The notes: generated from the letters alone by a model not told the origin. 28,706 nucleotides of DNA from Gallionellaceae bacterium (GCA_003445795.1 DMCN01000061.1:1-28706), one strand, 5' to 3'; positions 8,544 through 17,419 are shown, counted from the first letter of the stretch. A program made the numbers and translations.

Positions 8544-9250
8544 CCGCACGATTCCGCCGCACCCTGCTCGACCGCGCCTCCCGCCCCTACCGCTCAGCTG
8601 GACACTTCGCCTGGCGCTTCGCCAACGGCAAACTGAAAGGCGACCCGGCGTTCTTCGGCCTGCTCGAACACGGCCTGTTGCCGGATGGCGATCGCCTGAT
8701 TGACCTCGGCTGTGGCCAGGGCCTGCTCGCATCCTGGTTGCGCGAAGCGCGCGCGCTGTACGAAACGGGCGACTGGCCAAAAGACTGGCCCGCCGCACCA
8801 AAGATTGAGAACATCTGGGGACTGGAACTGATGCCGAACGATGTGGCCCGCGCCCGCGCCGCCCTCGGCGACCGCGCGCAGATCGACCAGGGCGACATCC
8901 GCACAGCCGATTTCGGTATGGCCGATGTCGCAATCATCCTCGACGTGCTGCATTACATCAGCTACGAAGCGCAGGAGGACGTGCTGCGCCGCATCCACGC
9001 CGCGCTGCCCACGGGCGGCACCTTCATCACCCGCATCGGCGACGCCGCCGGCGGCTTGCCGTTCTACTACAGCAACTGGGTAGACCGCATCATCTTCTTC
9101 CTGCGCGGCCACGGCATCATCCCGATCTACTGCCGCAGCACGACCGAATGGCTGGAAGTGCTCAAGCGTTGCGGCTTCGAAGCGCGCTCGATGCCGATGC
9201 ATGAAGGCACACCGTTCTGCAGCGTGATGCTGATCGCGAAGGCGGTCTGA
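8540..9250 (+). CDS. Class I SAM-dependent methyltransferase
   Basis: Predicted 236-residue soluble methyltransferase. The SAM-binding motif I is LIDLGCGQG (about 53-61), followed by an acidic motif II (WGLELMPND) and a motif like IILDVLHY. The substrate is unknown. The ATG overlaps the stop of the deacetylase gene, so the two are co-translated. Longer open frames upstream in this frame lie inside the deacetylase gene and are not supported. Only 17 bases separate its end from the convergent hemerythrin gene. Confidence 0.87.
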   Translation: MTARFRRTLLDRASRPYRSAGHFAWRFANGKLKGDPAFFGLLEHGLLPDGDRLIDLGCGQGLLASWLREARALYETGDWPKDWPAAPKIENIWGLELMPNDVARARAALGDRAQIDQGDIRTADFGMADVAIILDVLHYISYEAQEDVLRRIHAALPTGGTFITRIGDAAGGLPFYYSNWVDRIIFFLRGHGIIPIYCRSTTEWLEVLKRCGFEARSMPMHEGTPFCSVMLIAKAV

Positions 9251-9267
9251 CCCAGCGCACCCTGCCG

Positions 9268-9693
9268 CTATCTGGGATCGAAACTGGGAGAGTATTTCTG
9301 CAGCACAGGTTTCATCAACAGATCTTCCTTGATGACGTGGTCAATCAGCCAATTGCGCAGAAATCGGGTGAAGTGCTCAGCCGCCTCCAGCGACCACTCT
9401 GCTCCCACAGCATCGAACTCGCTGCGCATCTGACCCAGCTTCTCGAACAATTGCCGATGCGACTCGTTCAGATTGGGCACCTGCGCATAACCCACCGCCG
9501 CCGCGATCTTTTCTTCCCTGTCGAAATGAACCTGCGAATATTGCGCCAGATCGTCCAGCGCCGCAGCCAGTGCACGTCTGTCCTTGGCCGCCATGCTCTC
9601 CTCGACCCGGTTGATGATCTCGATCAGATATCTGTGGTCGGAATCGATCACGTTATTGCCCACACTCAACTGCTCACGCCATACCAACCCCAT
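9268..9693 (-). CDS. Bacteriohemerythrin
   Basis: Predicted 141-residue four-helix protein that binds oxygen at a non-heme di-iron site. An AGGGGGG ribosome-binding site precedes the ATG. Ligand-type residues are His20 (DSDHRYL), His56 and Glu60 (HFDREE), His79 (SHRQL), and His119 and Asp124 (DHVIKED). The His expected four residues before His79 is Leu75, so one of the seven usual ligands appears absent. It lies 36 bases after a PAS-GGDEF-EAL gene on the same strand, which suggests a link between oxygen or redox and c-di-GMP signalling. Confidence 0.88.
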   Translation of the reverse strand: MGLVWREQLSVGNNVIDSDHRYLIEIINRVEESMAAKDRRALAAALDDLAQYSQVHFDREEKIAAAVGYAQVPNLNESHRQLFEKLGQMRSEFDAVGAEWSLEAAEHFTRFLRNWLIDHVIKEDLLMKPVLQKYSPSFDPR

Positions 9694-9729
9694 ACGCCCC
9701 CCTAGGTTTACTTTGAAAGATATTCTATC

Positions 9730-12558
9730 TCACGCAGGGCCCGCGGCGCTGCACTCGCCCGCCAGAAATTCCTCCAGCGCCTCGATCGGTAAGGGCTGAC
9801 TGAACAGATAGCCCTGATAGGCATGGCAGCCGTGCGCTTCCAGGAATTCACGCTGCGCCTCGGTCTCTACACCCTCGGCGATCACATGCATCGACAATCC
9901 CTTGCCCATGGAGATGATGGTGCGCGCGATGAGTTCGTCGTTGCTCTTGCCGGGCAGGTTGCACACGAAAGAGCGGTCGATCTTGAGCTGCGCGATGGGC
10001 AACTGCGCCAGATACGACAAGGACGAATAGCCGGTGCCGAAATCATCCATGGAGAAATGCACGCCCAGTTGCCTGATCGCGTGCATCTTCGCGACCGCAT
10101 CGTCGACATCTTCCAGCACCAGACTTTCCGTGAGTTCGAGCTTCAGGCGCGCCGGATCCACACCGCTACGTTCGATCACCCCCTGCACCTGCGCCACAAA
10201 ATCGGCCTGCCGGAACTGGCGCGAACTGACGTTCACCGCGATCTGCAATGTGTTCGTTCGCGCATCGTCCGCCCACTTCTTGAGCTGAATGCAAGCCGTC
10301 TCCAGCACCCACAGCCCGATGGGCAGGATCAGGCCGGTATCTTCCGCCACGCCGATGAACTCGTCCGGCGGCAACAGCCCGCGCTGCGGATGCTGCCAGC
10401 GCAGCAGTGCCTCGACGCTGATCACCCGCCCCTCGATGTCGACTTGCGGCTGATAGTGCAGCACCAGTTGCCTGAGCCTGAGCGCCTGATGCAGCTCAGC
10501 CTCCATCGCACTGCGCGTCTCCAGCGCCGCCTGCATGCCCGGATCGAAGAAGCGCAGCGTGTTGCGCCCGGAATTCTTCGCCTGGTACAGCGCCAGATCG
10601 GCATGCTTGAGCAATTCCTCGACCGTATCCTGCTCGTGGAACAGGCTGACCCCGATGCTGAGCTTGCAGATGTACTCGTAGCCGTTGAGCAGGAAGGGCC
10701 TCTCCACCGCCTCATGCAGCTTGTCGCCGACCTGCTTGGCCTGCGCTGCCGCCTCGTCAGACTCCGTGCCGATATCCTCCAGCAACACCACGAACTCGTC
10801 GCCGCCCTGGCGCGCCACCGTATCGCCTTCGCGCACCGTGGCGCGCAAACGCTGCGCCACTTCGAGCAGCAGCAGGTCACCGACATCATGCCCGCGCGTA
10901 TCGTTGAGCGCCTTGAAGTTATCCAGATCGATGAAGAAGATCGCGCCGTACATGCCGCTCCGGGTCGTAGCCGCGATGGCCTGGCTCAGACGGTCCTGCA
11001 GCAACCGCCGGTTGGGCAGCCGGGTGAGCGCGTCGTAATAGGCCAAACGATGAATCTCCGCCTCCGCCATCTTGCTCTCGGTGATGTCGGTGAAACTGCC
11101 CACGTAATGGGTGGGGCACCCATCGGGCGCCATGATCGCGGTGATGCTCAGCATCTCGGCATAGATCTGTCCGTTCTTGCGCTTGTTCCATATCTCGCCC
11201 TGCCAGTAGCCTTTCTCCTGCAGCGCACTCCACAAGCGCTGGTAGAAAAACTCATCGTGCCTGCCCGATTTCAGCAGCGATGGCCGCTTGCCGATGGCCT
11301 CTTCCGCGCTGTAGCCGGTCAGGCGGGTGAACGCCGGATTGACCCGCGCGATATCCCCCTGCGCATCGGTGATGATCATCCCGCTCTGGGAAGAGAAGGC
11401 CACCGCAGCGATGCGCAGCTCGTCTTCCGCCTGCCTGCGCTCGGTAATATCTTGGATGGTGCCATGCATCTTCAGCGGGCGCTGCCCGGCATCGAGTTCC
11501 AGCTTGCCCAATCCATGCATCCAACGCACCGCCTTGTCGTTGTGGCGGACGATGCGGTATTCCTTGTCAAAGGTCTTGCGCCGGCCCAACACCTCATTCT
11601 GGAAATATTCCGCCATCATCTGCTGGTCATCGGGATGGATCAGACCCACCCAGCCCGCCACGGAACGCACATAGTCCGCATCGATGCCGAACAACTCGTC
11701 CAGCACATCCGAACTGCTCCAGTAGCCGCTGCTGACATCCAGCACATAACTGCCCAATCCAGCGATGGCCTGCGACTCCCTGATCAGGGCCGCAGCCTCC
11801 GCCAGCTTCTCCTCCGCCTTCACGCGTTCGGTGATGTCGGTCGCCAGCGCCATCATCAGTTTCTCGCCGTCGACCTCCAGCACCACGATGCGCAACTCCA
11901 CCGGGAAGATGCTGCCATTCTTGCGCCGGTGTGTGGAGATCATGGCGTAGGGACGGCCGACCTCGAGCTGCCTCCACACGGGCTGTCGGCTGGCGAGATC
12001 GAAACCGGGCGTGACATCCGCGATGCCCATGCGCAACAGCTCGCTCTGGCTATAGCCCAGATTGTCGCAGGCGCGCTGGTTGACCTCGATGAAGCGTGCG
12101 TCGAAATCGAACACGAACACCGCGTCGGCCGCATTCTGGAACAGCGTCTTGTAGCGCGCCTCACTGTACTGCGCGTGCTGCTCGACTCTTTTCCTTTCGG
12201 TGAAATCGATACACAGCCCGCTCATCCGCACCGCCTCGCCGCGCTCGTTGCGGCTGGCATCGCCAATGCTGACGACCCACTTCGTCTCGCCGCCGGGCAG
12301 CACGATGCGGTATTCGCTGAACAGGGGCTTGCCCGCGTCCAGCGCATCCTTGAGCCGGCCTTCGGCGATCTGGAGATCCGCGGGATGAACGAGTTTGCGC
12401 CAGACATCGAAACCGGCTTCCGCACTCTTTTGGTCGAGCCCGTAAAGGGCAAAGAGCTCGTCCGACCAAGCGAGCTTCCCGCTCACCAGATCCCAGTCCC
12501 ACACACCCGCTTTGGCATCGCGTTGCGCGAGCGCCAGCAGCTCCTTGGTGAGCTTCAT
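9730..12558 (-). CDS. PAS-domain GGDEF-EAL cyclic di-GMP signalling protein
   Basis: Predicted 942-residue soluble sensor with no signal peptide or membrane segment. About four PAS domains (roughly 10-125, 130-250, 255-380 and 385-500), each ending in a DITER-like PAC segment, precede a GGDEF domain (about 505-675) and an EAL domain (about 690-935). GGDEF is intact at 585-589 with an I-site REGD before it. The EAL domain has EAL (716-718), the ELTES motif, [10 protein letters not shown] and AEGVETE, so phosphodiesterase activity is likely. It therefore may both make and break c-di-GMP, with the balance set by the PAS domains. A terminator-like hairpin lies 65-100 bases upstream. Confidence 0.93.
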   Translation of the reverse strand: MKLTKELLALAQRDAKAGVWDWDLVSGKLAWSDELFALYGLDQKSAEAGFDVWRKLVHPADLQIAEGRLKDALDAGKPLFSEYRIVLPGGETKWVVSIGDASRNERGEAVRMSGLCIDFTERKRVEQHAQYSEARYKTLFQNAADAVFVFDFDARFIEVNQRACDNLGYSQSELLRMGIADVTPGFDLASRQPVWRQLEVGRPYAMISTHRRKNGSIFPVELRIVVLEVDGEKLMMALATDITERVKAEEKLAEAAALIRESQAIAGLGSYVLDVSSGYWSSSDVLDELFGIDADYVRSVAGWVGLIHPDDQQMMAEYFQNEVLGRRKTFDKEYRIVRHNDKAVRWMHGLGKLELDAGQRPLKMHGTIQDITERRQAEDELRIAAVAFSSQSGMIITDAQGDIARVNPAFTRLTGYSAEEAIGKRPSLLKSGRHDEFFYQRLWSALQEKGYWQGEIWNKRKNGQIYAEMLSITAIMAPDGCPTHYVGSFTDITESKMAEAEIHRLAYYDALTRLPNRRLLQDRLSQAIAATTRSGMYGAIFFIDLDNFKALNDTRGHDVGDLLLLEVAQRLRATVREGDTVARQGGDEFVVLLEDIGTESDEAAAQAKQVGDKLHEAVERPFLLNGYEYICKLSIGVSLFHEQDTVEELLKHADLALYQAKNSGRNTLRFFDPGMQAALETRSAMEAELHQALRLRQLVLHYQPQVDIEGRVISVEALLRWQHPQRGLLPPDEFIGVAEDTGLILPIGLWVLETACIQLKKWADDARTNTLQIAVNVSSRQFRQADFVAQVQGVIERSGVDPARLKLELTESLVLEDVDDAVAKMHAIRQLGVHFSMDDFGTGYSSLSYLAQLPIAQLKIDRSFVCNLPGKSNDELIARTIISMGKGLSMHVIAEGVETEAQREFLEAHGCHAYQGYLFSQPLPIEALEEFLAGECSAAGPA

Positions 12559-12814
12559 TTCAGCGCAACCGGTTCGGATCGGTATTCGTCAGACGAGAAT
12601 TGCGATACATGGCTCCCCCAAAATAAAAACCAGCGGCGTTTCCCCTGCGGGGAAATGCCTTGCGCCAGCCTCCTTTTCTGGGGATTCCGCGGAGAGCCTC
12701 ACACCGTACTTGCGGCGATGAGTGCGTGCTGCGGATCTGCAAGAGTGATGCGATTATTGTGCACCTGAGGGGAATGTACCAGAGCTGATTTGATAAGCCA
12801 AGAACCCTTGCTGC
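12559..12814. other. 256-base intergenic region with inverted repeats
   Basis: No convincing gene is present. It holds the hairpin/T-tract listed separately, an 8-base palindrome TCCGCGGA at 12686-12693, and AACCGGTT-like symmetry near the downstream start. A 60-codon minus-strand frame (12560-12742) is open but lacks a ribosome-binding site and reads through the hairpin arms, so I regard it as a by-product of repeat sequence. No clear promoter for the PAS-GGDEF-EAL gene could be picked out. Confidence 0.5.
12622..12659 (-). terminator. Rho-independent terminator-like hairpin
   Basis: GGCGTTTCCCC (12635-12645) pairs with GGGGAAATGCC (12649-12659) around a TGC loop, 11 base pairs with one G-T. 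On the minus strand the stem is followed within a few bases by GGTTTTTATTTT. It would end minus-strand transcription coming from the phospholipase-like gene and the cluster beyond, and insulate the PAS-GGDEF-EAL gene. It could also act as an attenuator in that gene's leader. Confidence 0.65.
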
Positions 12815-13318
12815 TCAGAGCGCGAATGCCCGACCAGAACGCTGCATTGCTCGGAGCTGCCTGGCGGGGCACGACAGCATCGGGTTCGCCGCCCGATAGA
12901 TCGCCTCCTGCTCGTCAGCCGACGCCTGCTCGGACGGGGAAAGCGCCTGATAGCCCCGACCATAGACCCACCCGTAACCCCAGCGATAACTGGTGTAGAA
13001 GTGCGGGCCGCCGCCGGAACGAACGCCCGCATACATCATATCCGCGAGCGCCTTGTTTCCCGTCTTGCGCGCCACGCAACTACGGAGGCTGGCATCAGCA
13101 GACTCGCGCTCCTCAGCCGTACCGCCGCGCCAGTAAGCCAGATCGTGAGCAACGCAACAGTCGCACCAATCCTCTTTGCCGATCAGCGCGCGGTCCGGAA
13201 ACACACTGCAGCCGTCGGTAGTGAAGGGAAGGATGCTCTCGGACGCAGGCGTCGAAGCACCGGCGCCGGAGGCGAGTGCCACGGAAGCGATCAGGAATAG
13301 AACAACAGGACGGAACAT
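12815..13318 (-). CDS. Small secreted phospholipase A2-like protein
   Basis: Predicted 167-residue exported protein. I choose the ATG at 13318, which gives a signal peptide (MFRPVVLFLIASVALASGAGAS); the frame extends upstream only to a TTG. The mature part holds FTTDGCSVFPD followed by DWCDCCVAHDLAYW, which matches the phospholipase A2 signature of a calcium-loop-like segment and CCxxHDxxY with the catalytic His-Asp. Two later Cys (SCVARK and LSCPAR) could form disulfides. The C-terminal half is rich in Gly, Tyr and Arg (SYRWGYGWVYGRGYQ). It may hydrolyse phospholipid acyl chains in the envelope or outside the cell; activity is unproven. It sits 93 bases after the radical SAM gene and before a terminator. 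Confidence 0.75.
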   Translation of the reverse strand: MFRPVVLFLIASVALASGAGASTPASESILPFTTDGCSVFPDRALIGKEDWCDCCVAHDLAYWRGGTAEERESADASLRSCVARKTGNKALADMMYAGVRSGGGPHFYTSYRWGYGWVYGRGYQALSPSEQASADEQEAIYRAANPMLSCPARQLRAMQRSGRAFAL

Positions 13319-13411
13319 GGAATGTCTCGATAGATCAGTCAGCACAGTACCAAAGGTCACAGGTATCAAAAGACTGCATTAGCCAAAGTCGGGGCGCTTT
13401 TCCTGCAGCAG

Positions 13412-15028
13412 CTAATCCTCCGCCATCTCCGCACTCTGCGTCGGCACGTCCGCCGCCCGCTTCTGCACGCTCACCGGCAGGCTCACTTTCACCGTCGACA
13501 CCTTGTCGGCATACAGTTCCTCGCCGAGCAGCGGCACGAGGTTGGTGGGCTGGCGCGGGTGTTTGGGGAAGTTCTGTTTGATCGCTTCCAGGTCTTTCTG
13601 GTTGGACTGGAAGTAGCGGTTGGCCTGGATCACGCGCGGCAGGTTCTTGATCAGGTGCCACAGGCTCCAGCGGTGCTGCCACAGGCGTTTGGCAAAGGTG
13701 CGGTGGTAGCTCTTGCTGTTGTAGAAGCGCAGGATGTGCCAGTTGTAGAGCGCATCCATCTCTTCCCGTGATTTGAATCCCTTGGGCAGGAACACGAAGT
13801 TGAGGCAGTTGAGCAGGCGCCAGTCCTCGACGAAGTCGCCTTCCTCGCCGCTCACGCATTCGTCCCAGATCGGCGCGCCGTAGAGCGGGCTGAACTTGGT
13901 CATGTTCATCTCGTCCAGATTAAGTGAGAGGATGAAATCGCTGGTGACCTTCACCGTCTCGGGTGTCTCGCCCGGCATGCCGAAGATAAACAGGCCCTTG
14001 GCGCGCAGACCGGCGGCGTGGATCTGCTCCACGGTCTGCTTCACTGCTTCCAGCGTCACGCCCGCCTTGTGGCGCTCCATCATCGCGGGGTCGGCGGATT
14101 CCACGCCCATGGACACCATCAGCGCGCCCGCCTGCTTGAGCTTGGCCAGCATCTCGTCGGAGGTGTGGCCGGTGCGGATGGCGCAGTTGAACTGCATGCC
14201 GAGCGGATTCTTGATGAGCAGTTCGCACAGGTCGAACACGCGCTTCTTCTGCGCGGTGAACAGGTCGTCGTAGAAGTTGATGTGGTACACGCCGAAGTTG
14301 TCACGCAGGTGCTTCATGTGGTCGTAGATGTACTGCGCGGAGTTGACCTTGTACAGGCGCTCGAACACGGTGCGGTCGCAGAAGGAGCAAGTGTAGGGAC
14401 AGCCGCGCGAAGTGATCATGGTCGCGCCGTGCTTCTTGATGTAGGAGAACAGCGGCAGGTGGTAGGCATCGGGGAAACCTTCCAACTTCCCGTAAGCGGG
14501 GAACGGCAGGTCGTCCAGATTCAAAATGCGCTGGCGGCGCGGGTTGGAGATTATTTGATCGCCGTCGCGATACACCATGTTGGATATCTGCGATACCGGC
14601 ATGCCGTTGGCAAAGTCGAGCAGCGCGCCCTCGCCTTCGCCGATGCACAGGTAGTCGATCTCGGGGAAGTGCTCCAGTAGCGGCGCACCGATGGACGAGG
14701 CATGCACGTTGCCGACCAGTATCTTGATGTCGGGGCGTTTGCGTTTGATGTACTGCGCCATGTCCACCGCGTCCATGAAGCCGGAGGTGGTGGCGGAGAA
14801 ACCAATCATCTCGGGATTCGTTGCGAGTACGATCTCGGCATTCGCTTCGATGCTTGGCGGCGCGAATGGGCCGAGGCAGTCGTGCACGAAAGTGGTGTGG
14901 CCATGCTTGTCCAGCCAGGCGGCAAGCGAAAGGATGCCGATGGGCGGCATGCGGTTGGCCAGCACCGAAAAGTCGGGCTGACCGGGGACGAAGTTGAAAC
15001 CGGCGGGGTGGACGAAGGTGATGCGCAT
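13412..15028 (-). CDS. B12-binding domain radical SAM protein
   Basis: Predicted 538-residue cytoplasmic enzyme. The N-terminal part (about 1-150) has the Rossmann-like B12-binding fold of class B radical SAM enzymes (GNVHASSIG, YLCIGEGEGALL). The radical SAM core follows with CPYTCSFC, where Cys 210, 214 and 217 would hold the 4Fe-4S cluster in the CxxxCxxC pattern. Family members use SAM plus cobalamin, often for methylation at unreactive carbon atoms, or for ring chemistry as in BchE relatives. It is the last gene of a run with a halogenase, chorismatase, acyltransferase and glycosyltransferase, 40 bases behind the GT2 gene, so tailoring of the same product is a reasonable inference. Substrate unknown. 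Confidence 0.88.
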   Translation of the reverse strand: MRITFVHPAGFNFVPGQPDFSVLANRMPPIGILSLAAWLDKHGHTTFVHDCLGPFAPPSIEANAEIVLATNPEMIGFSATTSGFMDAVDMAQYIKRKRPDIKILVGNVHASSIGAPLLEHFPEIDYLCIGEGEGALLDFANGMPVSQISNMVYRDGDQIISNPRRQRILNLDDLPFPAYGKLEGFPDAYHLPLFSYIKKHGATMITSRGCPYTCSFCDRTVFERLYKVNSAQYIYDHMKHLRDNFGVYHINFYDDLFTAQKKRVFDLCELLIKNPLGMQFNCAIRTGHTSDEMLAKLKQAGALMVSMGVESADPAMMERHKAGVTLEAVKQTVEQIHAAGLRAKGLFIFGMPGETPETVKVTSDFILSLNLDEMNMTKFSPLYGAPIWDECVSGEEGDFVEDWRLLNCLNFVFLPKGFKSREEMDALYNWHILRFYNSKSYHRTFAKRLWQHRWSLWHLIKNLPRVIQANRYFQSNQKDLEAIKQNFPKHPRQPTNLVPLLGEELYADKVSTVKVSLPVSVQKRAADVPTQSAEMAED

Positions 15029-15068
15029 CAGAAGTTCCGATCTTCAGCGTGGACCGACCCGCAGTATG

Positions 15069-15821
15069 TCAGAACAATTTCCGCCAAATCAACAAGGGCA
15101 ATCGGACCAGAAAGCCGGTGAACAGGCGTAGGTGCATGCCGGTGAGCAGGATGTTGTCGCGCAGGTAGTTGAAGTGCGACACCCCGCCCTCGTCGGCGCG
15201 GAAATATTTCACCGGCGCATCGACGTTGATGGGTTTCGCGCCGCACCAGCACAGGCGCACGGCGGCCTCGGGGTCGAAGTCGAAATGGCGCATCCAGTAG
15301 CTGTTCTCCATCACGCCCAGCAGCATCTGCGCGGGATAGACGCGAAAACCGTACAGCGAATCGCCGATGCCCTGCCACAGCGTCTCGAAGTTGGCCCACC
15401 AGTTGGAAACACGGCGGCCGCGCACGCGCAGCAGCGGCGCGCTGGCATCGAACACCGGACGGCCAAGCACCAGTCCGTCCGGATTGGCGATGGAGACCTG
15501 CATGAACTCGGGGATTTTTTCCGGCGGATGCTGGCCGTCGGAATCCATGGTCAGCAAGTGCGTGTAGCCCTCGTGCACCGCCACGCGCAGGCCGAGCAGC
15601 ACCGCCGCGCCCTTGCCGTGGTTCTCTTTTGACACGAGTACGCGCAGTTGCGGGTCCTGTTCCGCCATCTTCAGCAGGCCCTCAGCAGTGCCGTCGGTGC
15701 TGCCGTCCACCACCACCCAGACCGGCGCCCATTGCGCGCGCGCGGCGCGCACGGTGTCATACACTTTGGCGCCGGTGTTGTAGCTGGGAATGAGGACGAG
15801 ATGGGTCTTGGAAGGTGTCAT
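15069..15821 (-). CDS. Family 2 glycosyltransferase (DPM1-like)
   Basis: Predicted 250-residue GT-A fold enzyme. IPSYNTGAKV starts the nucleotide-binding fold, VVVDGSTDGT is the usual second strand, and the DSD metal-binding motif lies at about 93-95 in TMDSDGQHPPE. A hydrophobic C-terminal stretch (about 218-248) may associate with the membrane. It would transfer a sugar or related group from a nucleotide donor to a lipid-like acceptor. Its start overlaps the stop of the PlsC-like gene by four bases. Many aryl polyene clusters carry a glycosyltransferase together with an acyltransferase, sometimes fused; here they are separate. Confidence 0.9.
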   Translation of the reverse strand: MTPSKTHLVLIPSYNTGAKVYDTVRAARAQWAPVWVVVDGSTDGTAEGLLKMAEQDPQLRVLVSKENHGKGAAVLLGLRVAVHEGYTHLLTMDSDGQHPPEKIPEFMQVSIANPDGLVLGRPVFDASAPLLRVRGRRVSNWWANFETLWQGIGDSLYGFRVYPAQMLLGVMENSYWMRHFDFDPEAAVRLCWCGAKPINVDAPVKYFRADEGGVSHFNYLRDNILLTGMHLRLFTGFLVRLPLLIWRKLF

Positions 15822-16567
15822 GTCTGATTTTGGGTCATTTGTTCGCGATAGTATTTTTCAAGATCGGCGGCAAAGATCTTGGCGTCGCCTTTCACCTCGA
15901 ATCGTTCGCCGAGCCGCGCCGTGTAACGCAGCGGGAAGACCGGTTTGTCGAAGAACGACCAGTTCTTGCCGAGGAAGGGGCTGCTAGCCTCGATGAACAC
16001 GGTCTGCACCGGCACGCCCGCCTTCTTGGCGACCAGCGCGAAACCGCCTTTGAATTCGTTGACCGGATGGCGCACGGTGCGTGTGCCTTCGGGAAAGATC
16101 AGCAGTTGCGCGCCCTCGCGCAGGGCGACACCGGATTCGCGCATCAGCATCGCTGTGGAATCGTTGCGCACATAACCCGCCATGCTGGCGCCGCCGCCAA
16201 GCAGCGGATTGTCGAGCAGCGCGGCTTTTAGCACGCACACAAAATTAGGCAGACGCGAACCGACCAGCACAACATCGATGAGCGCGGGGTGGTTGGTGGC
16301 GATGACCAGCGAGGGTTCGTTGCGCAATGCATCCAGCGCGGTGAGGTCGAGCTTCACCAGCCCGCTGGCGCGGATGACGAACAGGTAGGTGCGGAACACC
16401 AGCATGATGGCGTAGCGCCCGATGCGCTGCCCGGCACGGTGCGGCAGCAGGTGGCGCAACAGGCTGGCGGGCAGGCTCCAGGCGAGGCAGATGAACGCGA
16501 AGAACAGCAGGCCGCCGTACAGCACAAGGTACTCATACAGCGATCTGATTGGGCGCCAGAGGATCAT
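15818..16567 (-). CDS. PlsC-like 1-acyl-sn-glycerol-3-phosphate acyltransferase family protein
   Basis: Predicted 249-residue membrane acyltransferase with a hydrophobic N-terminus (about 12-38). It has the catalytic HxxxxD in TNHPALID (His93, Asp98) and the acceptor motif FPEGTR (158-163). Housekeeping PlsC makes phosphatidic acid, but the setting, overlapping a GT2 gene and three bases after an outer-membrane protein gene in a pigment-type cluster, suggests it acylates the cluster product or its lipid carrier. The cluster carries a second acyltransferase of a different family (LpxL-like). Confidence 0.9.
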   Translation of the reverse strand: MILWRPIRSLYEYLVLYGGLLFFAFICLAWSLPASLLRHLLPHRAGQRIGRYAIMLVFRTYLFVIRASGLVKLDLTALDALRNEPSLVIATNHPALIDVVLVGSRLPNFVCVLKAALLDNPLLGGGASMAGYVRNDSTAMLMRESGVALREGAQLLIFPEGTRTVRHPVNEFKGGFALVAKKAGVPVQTVFIEASSPFLGKNWSFFDKPVFPLRYTARLGERFEVKGDAKIFAADLEKYYREQMTQNQT

Positions 16568-16570
16568 GAT

Positions 16571-17401
16571 TTACTCGTACTCCACTTCCACCAGCTTGTC
16601 CGACTTGTCCAGTATCCAGGTGATGGCGAAGCCGACGGTGAAATATTCCTTGCTCTTCACCAGCGGGCTGTCGGCGAAGACCGCGCCTTTCAGGCTGTCC
16701 CATTTCATGAAGCCGCCGGTCCAGTAACCCTCGTGGCGCTTGTTGAAGGCGAAAATGAACTGCGTGCCGGAATAGCCGCCGGGCGCGGTATAAGCCGGGC
16801 GGTCCGCCGTTGCATACTGCGGTTCTACGTTGTAGAAGTAGCCGTGGTAGTGCTTGTCGGAAAAGATCACGCCGCCGACCAGACCGACGTTCCAGCCGCT
16901 GCTGTCGATGTCGTAGAAGTCGAGGTTCAACTGCGGCTGGAACAGCCAGCCGCTATGGCGAAAATGCTTGAAGTCGGAAGCGATGACGGCGCGCAGGGGC
17001 ATGCGGATGTCGAAGGTGTTCTTCTTGTCTTCGGTGTAGAGCACGTGGAAATTGAGCGAGGGGCCGAGTTCCAGCGTCGGGTCGAGATCGGGCATACCCT
17101 GCCGCGCGCTGGCGCCATTGGCCGGGACGGAACCGTTGACGCTGATATCCATCTCCACGGTGTCGCGCTTGAAGATCAGTCCGCGCACGCGCTCGCGGTT
17201 CACCTGCAACACATCGCCGTTATAGGCGATATAGGGGACCGGCAGCAGGTAGAACTTGCGCTCGTCGGCACCGCGATAGACCGGAAAGTCGATACCCGCG
17301 AATCCCGCACCGATCTCCCACAGCGGCCTGATCTCGGTCTGCGCCTGGGCGGTCGCCAGACAGCAGAACGACAGCAGCACACCCCGGAGCAGATTCTTCA
17401 T
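16571..17401 (-). CDS. MipA/OmpV family outer membrane protein
   Basis: Predicted 276-residue outer-membrane beta-barrel with a signal peptide (LLSFCCLATAQAQ). The start of the mature chain (PLWEIGAGFAGIDFPVYRGAD, followed by YLLPVPYIAYNGD) and the segment GMPDLDPTLELGPSLNFH are typical of MipA/OmpV. Alternating hydrophobic residues run to a C-terminus ending EVEYE. Family members are linked to murein scaffolding (MipA) or porin-like functions. It lies between the chorismatase and acyltransferase genes with gaps of 18 and 3 bases, so it is clearly part of this operon, perhaps in housing or exporting the product in the outer membrane. Confidence 0.88.
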   Translation of the reverse strand: MKNLLRGVLLSFCCLATAQAQTEIRPLWEIGAGFAGIDFPVYRGADERKFYLLPVPYIAYNGDVLQVNRERVRGLIFKRDTVEMDISVNGSVPANGASARQGMPDLDPTLELGPSLNFHVLYTEDKKNTFDIRMPLRAVIASDFKHFRHSGWLFQPQLNLDFYDIDSSGWNVGLVGGVIFSDKHYHGYFYNVEPQYATADRPAYTAPGGYSGTQFIFAFNKRHEGYWTGGFMKWDSLKGAVFADSPLVKSKEYFTVGFAITWILDKSDKLVEVEYE

Positions 17402-17419
17402 CGCTTGCGACCCGTCGCG

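Noticed and set aside
12560..12742. 60-codon minus-strand frame before the PAS-GGDEF-EAL gene
   Set aside because: It reads through the terminator hairpin and lacks a ribosome-binding site; better explained as repeat or leader sequence.
9823..12768. A 981-codon open frame on the plus strand opposite the PAS-GGDEF-EAL gene
   Set aside because: It is the antisense shadow of a gene with clear domains on the minus strand; long antisense frames are common in GC-rich DNA and the translation shows no domain.
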